Positions 1 to 6,635 of a stretch of DNA of 11,087 nucleotides are shown in pieces. The position numbers and the translations under genes are program-made. Under the pieces are notes generated by a model that had not been told where the DNA came from, made no database searches, and saw only the letters and a list, made by a program, of their open reading frames with translations. The first letter of the stretch is position 1. Every line of letters begins with the position of its first letter. The DNA comes from Pseudomonadota bacterium (GTDB lineage: Bacteria; Pseudomonadota; Gammaproteobacteria; Steroidobacterales; Steroidobacteraceae), in assembly GCA_021808195.1 (NCBI GenBank), contig JAKBCE010000080.1, forward strand, positions 1 to 11,087, written 5' to 3'.

Positions 1-738
1 CAGCGCTGGCCGCAAGCTACAAAGAAATGCGCCGCTGTTGCCGCCGACACGTGAAAGATACGATGCGTTACCATGTACTGTTACACCCCAGGGTCATCAT
101 GCCAAATGACCTGCATTAATGAACCTTGCGAGTTATCCAATCACGCACGATGGACGTTTACGGTATCAGTGCAGGAGACCCCGCTTTCGCACAGACCAGC
201 CCTGAGCGACGGTTGTGTGGCCACCAGGCTCGGTAAATCCCACATGGGTGGCCGCTCCTTGGCTCTGTGGTTTCGAGAACGCCCCCGATAGTCTGGGCGC
301 CCGCCTCGACAAAGCGCTCGACGCGGATAATTTGACCCGTGTTCCTGGCGCTCAAGTCTCCGAGAAACTCGGTGTTGGTGTGGCGCTCGGGCATTCTGGG
401 GCATCCTCTGAGTCGACCCGCGCCTTGTGCCTATCCCTTTAGCTCATCCCTCATTCTGCCCCCCGGAAGGCAGATGTTCTTCGCGTCCTTGGGCCTGTAT
501 GTCGCGACGCCCTTTGTGCTGGGGGCGATTGACTGCGTGCTGTCGGAAACTGCCGTGTCAACCGTTACGCCGTCTAACGCTCCGGGTGCGCGCACCATCA
601 CCTCCGCTCACCGATTGAGCGCGCTCAAGGGCCCCGTCCGGATCGGCTATGCAGTCCGTCTTGGACCTCGTATGCGCTTCGGCCACGCCTAGAACCTTGC
701 GGGGAATCCGCGGGTAAAGCCCGCTCCTGCATCGCTGC
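1..738. other. Region without a convincing gene (intergenic or decayed DNA)
   Basis: I see no gene here that I can support. Roughly the first 170 bases are visibly AT-richer than the rest of the window. Two plus-strand frames are open from the left edge, to a TGA at 107-109 and a TAA at 117-119. Either could be the tail of a gene entering from the left, but neither tail is recognisable. A minus-strand frame (158-394, 78 codons) reads with a fairly balanced amino-acid composition but has no recognised domain. A plus-strand frame from ATG 474 to 692 (72 codons) starts with a hydrophobic stretch and has a GGAAGG at 465-470, only 3 bases from the ATG. A perfect 5-bp hairpin (GCGGG, loop TAAAG, CCCGC) sits at 710-724 with no T-run after it. 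The stretch may be long intergenic DNA or the remains of lost genes. Confidence 0.5.
89..113. repeat. Small inverted repeat in AT-richer DNA
   Basis: The arms GGTCAT (92-97) and ATGACC (106-111) are perfect inverted copies around an 8-base spacer. With one bulged G at 93, the pairing extends to CAGG-TCAT against ATGA-CCTG (89-113). It could be a protein-binding dyad or a hairpin. There is no T-run, so a factor-independent terminator is unlikely. No neighbouring gene in the window gives it a role. Confidence 0.35.
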
Positions 739-744
739 TATCAT
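736..744 (+). promoter_or_regulatory. Possible extended -10 promoter for the secreted-protein gene
   Basis: TGC followed by TATCAT (739-744) fits an extended -10 element, with five of six bases matching TATAAT and a TG one base upstream. No good -35 is seen at the usual distance. Transcription would begin near 751, leaving a leader of about 45 bases before the ATG at 796. This rests on motif matching alone. Confidence 0.3.
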
Positions 745-795
745 CGGTGTTGAAGAGCGAACGCACCGCTCGGCACTGAGAGCACCCCGGGGACC

Positions 796-1800
796 ATGCT
801 TCGCGCATCCGGCGACGAGCGAAGACGAACGGCACAGCCCCTGCCATCGAGGTGGGGTATCTGGTATTCCGCGGCCGCTCTGGTTGCGATCCTCGCCGCT
901 TCGGTACCGGTGCGTGCGCAGGCGAGTCATCCAGCGGGAACGCCGCCGCCGCGCATCGTGCCGCACGCAAGCGGCCGCTCCGGCCTGAACACGGTACTCA
1001 TCGAGGCCTCACGCATCAAACGCCAAGTGCATCGGCGCGCGAGCCGATTTCTCTCATCGGTGACCGTCACCTATCTGCACGATTCGCTGCCGCGTTGGAA
1101 CGAGCCGATGTGCCCGCTGGTCGCCGGATTGCCTCGCGCCGACGGCGAGTACATCCTCGCACGCGTGACGCAGATCGCATCCGCGGCCGGCGCACCGATT
1201 GCGGGTGAGCACTGCAGGCCGAACCTATACATCGTTGCGACCCCACATCCGCATCTGCTGCTCGAGAAGTGGTGGACGCGAGATCCCCTGATGTACAACG
1301 AGTGCAACGGGCTCGGCGGCATCGAGCGCTTCCTGCATTCCAAGCGGCCGGTCCGTGTCTGGTACAACGTCGTTCCGCAGGATGCGAACGGGCAGCGCCG
1401 GCCGGCGGCGAGCCTCGATGCCCCGTCCGTCGGGGTTAACCTGGGGCCCACTCAGGGCTGCATCACCTCGGGCGATGGCCGACAGGGGCTCTCGCAGGTC
1501 ATCGTCGTCATCGATCTGTCGCAGGTGGCGAGCCTTAAGATCGGACCCCTGGCCGCCTACGTCTCGATGCTGGGACTCGCGCAGATCCGGCTGACGTCAC
1601 TGCCCGCGGCGCCCAGCATCCTGGCCTTGTTCGCACCCCATGCGCCTCCCGTCGCGGGACTGACCCGCTGGGATCGGGCGTTGCTCCATGCGCTCTACCA
1701 CACTCCCCAGGACATTGGCTGGGATGGACTCCTGGAGGTCTCGCGCATCAGAAACAGCATGACTGCGCAACTGCTGGCGACGCCCCCCGCCCGGCGTTAG
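796..1800 (+). CDS. Secreted protein of unknown function
   Basis: The 334-residue product has a Sec-type signal sequence. A basic N-terminus of about 20 residues is followed by a hydrophobic segment (residues 21-38) and Val-Arg-Ala-Gln-Ala at 39-43, a plausible signal peptidase I site. The mature protein should be periplasmic or exported. It contains four cysteines (106, 140, 170, 222), an even number that would allow two disulfides. The C-terminal half has a hydrophobic stretch (230-275) followed by TRWDRALLHALYHT (290-303). The general look resembles uncharacterised secreted proteins I associate with high-GC proteobacteria, and the closing W-D-x-A-L-L-x-A-L-Y pattern is loosely like the end of DUF2927-type proteins. 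That is a memory-based impression, not an assignment. I see no HExxH zinc motif or other catalytic signature. ATG 796 is the only ATG/GTG/TTG in this frame before the signal sequence. Its Shine-Dalgarno is poor (GGGGA at 789-793, 2 bases from the ATG). The gene converges on the efflux operon, so the two are separate transcription units. Confidence 0.8.
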   Translation: MLRASGDERRRTAQPLPSRWGIWYSAAALVAILAASVPVRAQASHPAGTPPPRIVPHASGRSGLNTVLIEASRIKRQVHRRASRFLSSVTVTYLHDSLPRWNEPMCPLVAGLPRADGEYILARVTQIASAAGAPIAGEHCRPNLYIVATPHPHLLLEKWWTRDPLMYNECNGLGGIERFLHSKRPVRVWYNVVPQDANGQRRPAASLDAPSVGVNLGPTQGCITSGDGRQGLSQVIVVIDLSQVASLKIGPLAAYVSMLGLAQIRLTSLPAAPSILALFAPHAPPVAGLTRWDRALLHALYHTPQDIGWDGLLEVSRIRNSMTAQLLATPPARR

Positions 1801-1853
1801 CGAGCGAGCCCGAACGAGGTATCCCGTCCGACTCCGCTCCCTCCCGTACCGGC

Positions 1854-1874
1854 ACCGCGCAGTTGCGCTGCGGT
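1854..1874. terminator. Weak bulged hairpin between convergent genes
   Basis: In the 111-base gap between the two convergent stop codons, ACC-(GC)-GCAG pairs with CTGC-GGT around a TTGCG loop. This gives about 7 base pairs with a 2-base bulge. No T-run follows on either strand, so it is not a classic factor-independent terminator. It may help end transcription from either side or be chance in GC-rich DNA. Confidence 0.2.
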
Positions 1875-1911
1875 CCAGACGAGACCTGACACCCGATCGG
1901 GCCGCCTGGCG

Positions 1912-3372
1912 CTACGGCGATTTCACGGTACTGCGCAGCGACTCGGCCACTCCATCATTGGGTCCTCGCAGCGAAGCGCTGTGCCAGCCGCCGCCCAGCG
2001 CATCGATCAGCCCGGCGCTCGCCGTCAGGCGCTGGCTCTGCAGGTTGACCGCGGTGATTTCCGCGTTGAGCCGCGCAGTCTGCGCGGTCAGCACGCTGGC
2101 GTAGTCGGCGACCCCTGCCTTGTACTGGTTCAGCGTCAGCGCCTCGGAGCGCTTGGCATCGGCCACGGCCTGCAGCTCTTCGGCGTACTCGTTCTGCAGG
2201 AAATGCAGGCTCGCCAGATCATTCTCGACCTGCTGGAACGCCCCGAGCACCGTCTGGCGGTAGTTGGCCACGGCCTCATCGAACGAGGCGCGCGCTTGGC
2301 GGGTCTGCGCCAGCGTCGCCCCGCCATTGAACAGGTTGAGTGCGAGCTGCGGCCCGTACGACCAGACCGCGTTGCTGGCGCTGATCAGGCCCGAGAGCGC
2401 CGAGGAGTCAAAAGCGTACGAGCCGGTGAGCGTGAGGCTCGGAAACCAGGCCGCCTCGGCCACCCCGATGTTGGCATTGGCGCTCGCCACGGTCCGCTCC
2501 GCGGCGGCGATGTCCGGCCGGCGCAGCAGCAGCTGCGAAGGCACGCCCGCGGGCACCACGGGGACCTCGGCCGCCAGGTGACCCTGCGCGAGGGTCAGTT
2601 CGGCCGGCGCCCGCCCGATGAGCACCGCAATGGCGTGCTCGAGCGTCGCGCGGTTCAGGAGCGCCGTGTCCTCCTGGGCCTGAGTACTCTCGAGCTGGGT
2701 GCGGGCCGCATACACGTCCGCCAGTGTGGTCACGCCGGCTTTGACCCGGTTCTCGGCGATGCGCAGCGAGACCCGATCATCGGCCACCAGCGTCTTCAGC
2801 AGTCGCAACTGCTGCTCGGCGGCACGCAGTTGGAAGTAATCCTGGGCCAGAGTGGTCTGGGCCGAGAGGCGCGCGGCGGCCACCTGGGCCGCGCTCGCCT
2901 GCGCCGTGGCGTTGGCGCTTTCCAGTTCACGGCGCAACTTGCCCCACAGATCGAGGTCCCAGCCGAGGCTCGCGCCGGCCTGGTTGGCCGTGCGCGCGCC
3001 GCCGAAGGTGAACTGCGTCGCCGCCCCGCCGCCGCTGCGGGTCTGGCTGCCGGAGAGTCCGATCGACGGAAACAGCGTGCCGCGGGTGACCGCAGCCGCC
3101 TCGTGCGCGACGTAGTAGGCCGCCACCGCGGCCTTGAGGTTCTGGTTCGACACCTCGACCTGGCGCTCGAGCCGGGCGAGCACCGGGTCGTGATATACGC
3201 TCCACCAGGCGCTCGGCACGATGCGCGCCGGCTGCGCCGGCTGCCAGCCGCGCTCGGCCTTGAACACCGGTGCGCTCGGGGCGGCAGGCCGGCGATAGTT
3301 CGGGCCGATCGCGCAGCCGACGAGCCCCGCGCACAGACCGAGGGCCAGCAGCGGCGAGATGCGACGGATCAT
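1912..3372 (-). CDS. NodT/OprM-family outer-membrane efflux channel lipoprotein
   Basis: This 486-residue protein is the outer-membrane exit duct of the pump. It should form a TolC-like trimer that docks on the adaptor and carries substrate across the outer membrane. The N-terminus is a lipoprotein signal with lipobox L17-V18-G19 and lipidated C20. Residue 21 is Ala rather than Asp, consistent with outer-membrane sorting. Family hallmarks follow in order: CAIGPNYRRP after the lipobox, WDLDLWGKLRR (138-148), LLRRPDIAAAER (282-293), QVENDLA (391-397) and QYKAGVADYASVL (416-428). These mark the two outer-membrane efflux protein repeats, with long helical coiled coils between them, and the length is normal for the family. 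The ATG overlaps the mdtC stop as ATGA (3369-3372) and has a good Shine-Dalgarno, AGGGAGA at 3381-3387, 8 bases upstream. By position it corresponds to OpmB of Pseudomonas MuxABC-OpmB. I give no symbol because NodT-family members are hard to tell apart by eye. Confidence 0.95.
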   Translation of the reverse strand: MIRRISPLLALGLCAGLVGCAIGPNYRRPAAPSAPVFKAERGWQPAQPARIVPSAWWSVYHDPVLARLERQVEVSNQNLKAAVAAYYVAHEAAAVTRGTLFPSIGLSGSQTRSGGGAATQFTFGGARTANQAGASLGWDLDLWGKLRRELESANATAQASAAQVAAARLSAQTTLAQDYFQLRAAEQQLRLLKTLVADDRVSLRIAENRVKAGVTTLADVYAARTQLESTQAQEDTALLNRATLEHAIAVLIGRAPAELTLAQGHLAAEVPVVPAGVPSQLLLRRPDIAAAERTVASANANIGVAEAAWFPSLTLTGSYAFDSSALSGLISASNAVWSYGPQLALNLFNGGATLAQTRQARASFDEAVANYRQTVLGAFQQVENDLASLHFLQNEYAEELQAVADAKRSEALTLNQYKAGVADYASVLTAQTARLNAEITAVNLQSQRLTASAGLIDALGGGWHSASLRGPNDGVAESLRSTVKSP

Positions 3373-6300
3373 AGGATGGGTCTCCCTGCGGCGAGGGCCA
3401 GAGCGCCGCGCCGGGTAAAGGTCCGCACGAACCAGCGGCGGAACCGGTCGAGATACACGTACACAATGGGGGTGGTGTAGAGGGTCAGGATCTGGCTGAT
3501 GGCGAGCCCGCCGACCACCGCGATGCCGAGCGGGCGACGCATCTCCGAGCCCTGCCCGCTCATCAGCGCCAGCGGCAGCGCCCCGAGCATCGCGGCGATG
3601 GTCGTCATCATGATGGGCCGGAAGCGCAGCAGGCAGGCTTCGTGGATGGCGCGCGCGGCGTCGACCTTTGCCTCGCGCTGCGCCACGAGCGCCACGTCGA
3701 CCATCATGATGGCGTTCTTCAATACCACCCCGATCAGCAGAATCACGCCAATGAGGGCGATCAGGCTGAACGGCTCACCGAACAGCAGCAGCGCGAGCAC
3801 CGCCCCGACGCCGCTCGAGGGCAGCGTGGAGAGAATGGTGATCGGCTGCGCCAGGCTCTCATAGAGCATGCCGAGCACGATGTACACCGCGGCGAGCGCG
3901 GCCAGGATGAGCAGCGGCTCCTCCTCGACGGTCTGGCGGAACACGCGCGCGTTGCCCGCGAACTCCCCGTGCACCGCCACCGGCACGTCAAGATCGCGCA
4001 GGGTGCGCTCGATCGCCGCGGTGGCCACCCCGAGCGGCTCGCCCACCGGCAGGTTGAACGAGAACGTGGTGGCGACGAACGGACCCTGGTGATTGACCGA
4101 GAGCGGCGTCAGCCCGGGGCCGTAGCGGGCGAAGTTGGCGAGCGGCACCATGGTCTCGGCCGCGGTGGACAGTGCGCTGCCGGTCGACACCCCGCCGGTA
4201 CTGGTGGCGATCTGGTTGAGCGCGTAGTTTTGCGCGGCGTTGCTGCGGGTCACCCCGGCAAACTGGAAGTTGTTGGCCGCGCCCATGGTCGCCTCGGTGC
4301 CCGAGAGCGCCCCACCCGAGGTGCTCACGTACAGGTCCTTCAGTGTCGAGGGACTGTTCCAGAACTTGGGGTCGACCTCCATCACCACGTGATACTGGTT
4401 CATGTCCTGGTAGATCGTCGAGACCAGGCGCTGCCCGAAGGCGTCATACAGGGTGTTGTCGATCTGCGAGAGATTCAGGCCGTAGCGCGCGGCGAGCGCG
4501 CGGTTGATCTGCAACTGCACATCGAGGCCACCGGCCTGCTGGTCGGAATTCACATCGCGCAGCAGCGGGGAGCTCTTCAGCGCCTTCTCGATGCGTGGCG
4601 CCCAGGTATCGAGCACGTGCAGGTTGTCCGAGAGCAGCGTGTACTGGTACTCGGCGTAACTCTGTCGCCCGCCGGAGTGGATGTCGCTCGCGGTCTGCAG
4701 GTACAGCCGCGCGCCGGTGAACCCGATGAGCTTGCGGCGCAGCTCGGCGATGACCTGCACGTCGGTCAGCCGACGCTCATCGAGCGGCTTCAGCGTGATG
4801 AACATGTGCGCGGTATTGCTGCCGCCGAAGAAGCCCCCGCCGGTGAAGCCGACCACGTGCTCGACGTTCGGATCGCTCTTGATCACGTTGACCACGTAGC
4901 GCAGTTTCTGCTGCATGGCCTGGAAGGAGCTGCTCTGCCCGGCGACCAGAAAGCCGCTGAGGTTGCCCGAGCTTTGCTGCGGGAAGAAGCTCTTCGGCAC
5001 GATCGCAAACAGATAGAAGTTGAGCCCCACCACGGCGAGCAGGGTCAGCATCACGGCGCGCGGATGGCGCAGAGCGAGCGTCAGGGTGTGATCGTAGAAC
5101 TCGCGCGTATGGTTGAACGCACGCTCGACCGCGCGGAACAGGCGGCCTTGCTTCGGGTGCGGCCGCAGCAGCCGTCCGCAGAGCATCGGCGTGGTGGTGA
5201 GGGAGATGATGAGGGAGAGCGCCACCGTGACCGCGAGCGTCAGGGCGAACTGGCGGAAGATCCGTCCAACGAGCCCGCCCATCAGAATGATGGGCGTGAA
5301 CACCGCGATCAGCGCGAGGCTCATGGCGAGCACCGTGAAGCCCACCTCGCTCGCCCCCACGAGGGCGGCCCGCAGGCGCGGCTCGCCGGCCTCGATATGC
5401 CGGGTGATGTTCTCGATCACCACGATGGCATCATCGACCACGAACCCGGTCGAGACGGTGAGCGCCATCATGGAGAAGTTGTTCAGACTGAAGCCGAGCA
5501 GATAGATCACCGCGAGCGTGCCGATCAGTGCCAGCGGCACCACCACCGCCGGCACGAGCGCGGCGCGCGGGTTGCGCAGCATCACCAGCACCACGCTCAC
5601 CACCAGCAGCACGGCCAGCAGCAGCGTGATCTCCACATCATGCAGCGAGGTGCGGATCGAACCGGTCCGATCGTGCGTGACCACCAGATGAATGCCGCTC
5701 GGGATCGAGGCCCGAATCTCCGGCAACAGCGCCTTGATGCGGTCGACCGTCTGGATCACGTTCGCATCGGGCTGCTTGCGGATGATCATGAGCACGGCGC
5801 GCTCGCCGTCGAGCAGCCCGAGCGTGCGCACGTTCTCCACCCCGTTGGTGATGGTGGCCACGTCCCCGAGGCGCACCGGCGCCCCGTTGCGGTACGCGAT
5901 GATCAGCCGGCGGTACTGCCCGACCTCACTTGAGGTGTCGTTGACGTAGATCTGGTAACGCCGCGCATTGAAACTCAGCGCGCCCTTGGGGCTGTTGGCG
6001 TTGCTCGCCGCGATCGCCGCGCGCACGTCCTCGAGTCCGATGCCGTACTGGAACAGCTGACGCGGGTTCAGGTCGATGCGGATCGCCGGCAGCGAGCTGC
6101 CCCCGATGTCGATGTTGCCGACCCCGGGAACCTGCAGGATCTTCTGTTGAATGATGGTCGAGGCGGCATCGTAGACCTGGCCGATGGGTCGGGTCCTGGA
6201 GGTCAGCGCCAGAATCAGGATCGGCGCCTCGGAGGGGTTGTAGGCCCAGTAGCCGGGGTTGGAGCGCAGCGCAGCCGGCATGTCCTGGCGGGCCGCCTGG

Positions 6301-6635
6301 ATGGCCGCCTCGACGTCGCTCTCGGCGCCGTGGATGTCGCGGCTGAGGCTGAAGATGAGCACGATCTGCGAGCGCCCCTCGGTGCTCTGCGAGGTCATCT
6401 GGTCGATGCCGGCGATCGAGCTCAGGCGCCGCTCGAGCGGCGTGGTGAGGCTGGTGGCAACCGTCTCGGGGCTCGCCCCCGGCAGGTTCGCGTACACGAC
6501 GATGGCCGGAAAGTCGACCTGCGGCATCGGCGCGACCGGCAGCAGGAAATACGCCACAAGGCCGGCGAGCGCGAGCCCGCAGGACAGCAGCGTGGTCGCC
6601 ACCGGACGGGTGATGAACAGGCGTGAGAGGTTCAC
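3369..6635 (-). CDS. mdtC: RND multidrug efflux permease, MdtC/MuxC type
   Basis: This inner-membrane proton/drug antiporter subunit is expected to form a mixed trimer with the mdtB product. From the GTG start it has 1088 residues: TM1 at about 12-32, a large periplasmic loop, TM2-TM6 at about 336-483, TM7 at about 528-546, a second periplasmic loop and TM8-TM12 at about 908-1065. The proton-relay residues are present: D401-D402 in GFVVDDAIVVIENI (TM4) and K973 in VVLKNAIMMVD (TM10). NTLYDAFGQRLVSTIY and PLSVNHQGPF are MdtC-like signatures, the latter close to E. coli MdtC. The protein is longer than E. coli MdtC (1025) mainly through a 53-residue insertion at residues 776-828. I chose GTG 6633-6635 because it gives the family N-terminus (NLSRLFITRPVA) and overlaps the mdtB stop as GTGA. 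An upstream in-frame ATG at 6686 would add 17 unrelated residues inside mdtB. No Shine-Dalgarno precedes the GTG, so translation probably depends on coupling to mdtB. Confidence 0.95.
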   Translation of the reverse strand: MNLSRLFITRPVATTLLSCGLALAGLVAYFLLPVAPMPQVDFPAIVVYANLPGASPETVATSLTTPLERRLSSIAGIDQMTSQSTEGRSQIVLIFSLSRDIHGAESDVEAAIQAARQDMPAALRSNPGYWAYNPSEAPILILALTSRTRPIGQVYDAASTIIQQKILQVPGVGNIDIGGSSLPAIRIDLNPRQLFQYGIGLEDVRAAIAASNANSPKGALSFNARRYQIYVNDTSSEVGQYRRLIIAYRNGAPVRLGDVATITNGVENVRTLGLLDGERAVLMIIRKQPDANVIQTVDRIKALLPEIRASIPSGIHLVVTHDRTGSIRTSLHDVEITLLLAVLLVVSVVLVMLRNPRAALVPAVVVPLALIGTLAVIYLLGFSLNNFSMMALTVSTGFVVDDAIVVIENITRHIEAGEPRLRAALVGASEVGFTVLAMSLALIAVFTPIILMGGLVGRIFRQFALTLAVTVALSLIISLTTTPMLCGRLLRPHPKQGRLFRAVERAFNHTREFYDHTLTLALRHPRAVMLTLLAVVGLNFYLFAIVPKSFFPQQSSGNLSGFLVAGQSSSFQAMQQKLRYVVNVIKSDPNVEHVVGFTGGGFFGGSNTAHMFITLKPLDERRLTDVQVIAELRRKLIGFTGARLYLQTASDIHSGGRQSYAEYQYTLLSDNLHVLDTWAPRIEKALKSSPLLRDVNSDQQAGGLDVQLQINRALAARYGLNLSQIDNTLYDAFGQRLVSTIYQDMNQYHVVMEVDPKFWNSPSTLKDLYVSTSGGALSGTEATMGAANNFQFAGVTRSNAAQNYALNQIATSTGGVSTGSALSTAAETMVPLANFARYGPGLTPLSVNHQGPFVATTFSFNLPVGEPLGVATAAIERTLRDLDVPVAVHGEFAGNARVFRQTVEEEPLLILAALAAVYIVLGMLYESLAQPITILSTLPSSGVGAVLALLLFGEPFSLIALIGVILLIGVVLKNAIMMVDVALVAQREAKVDAARAIHEACLLRFRPIMMTTIAAMLGALPLALMSGQGSEMRRPLGIAVVGGLAISQILTLYTTPIVYVYLDRFRRWFVRTFTRRGALALAAGRPIL
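4152..4310 (-). other. 53-residue low-complexity insertion within MdtC
   Basis: The segment lies between the strand YVSTSGG and the strand MVPLANFARYGPGLTPLSVNHQG. In E. coli MdtC and in the neighbouring MdtB these two strands are joined by a turn of only a few residues. The inserted sequence is rich in Ala, Ser, Thr, Gly and Asn (for example NAAQNYALNQIATSTGG) and keeps the frame. By alignment to AcrB it falls in the second periplasmic loop, near the docking part of the porter. I recall similar Ala/Ser/Thr-rich insertions in some other MdtC-like pumps. The boundaries are estimated by eye. Confidence 0.7.
5391..5444. repeat. Direct repeat copy 1 (mdtC TM4 segment)
   Basis: This 54-base stretch matches 8513-8566 in mdtB at 51 of 54 positions by direct reading. 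It encodes the HIE-side flank and the Asp-Asp core of TM4. The surrounding DNA of the two genes is clearly less alike. The match could reflect strong protein constraint with shared codon preference, or gene conversion between the paralogues. Confidence 0.7.

Noticed and set aside
474..692. 72-codon plus-strand candidate gene with a hydrophobic N-terminus and GGAAGG upstream
   Set aside because: The spacing to the ATG is only 3 bases, the rest of the product is unremarkable, and overlapping frames are equally open. I mention it in the region note but do not call it a gene.
710..724. Perfect 5-bp hairpin considered as a terminator
   Set aside because: The stem is short and no T-run follows. 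It lies just upstream of the candidate promoter of the 796 gene and may be chance.
1981..3480. 499-codon plus-strand open frame opposite the outer-membrane channel gene
   Set aside because: It has the same Arg/Gly/His-rich shadow composition, crosses the channel/mdtC junction, and has no signal or domain.
3642..5933. 763-codon plus-strand open frame opposite mdtC
   Set aside because: It is antisense to a fully supported RND permease. Its product is a His/Arg/Glu/Gln-rich string with no domain, typical of an antisense shadow in GC-rich DNA where stop codons are rare.
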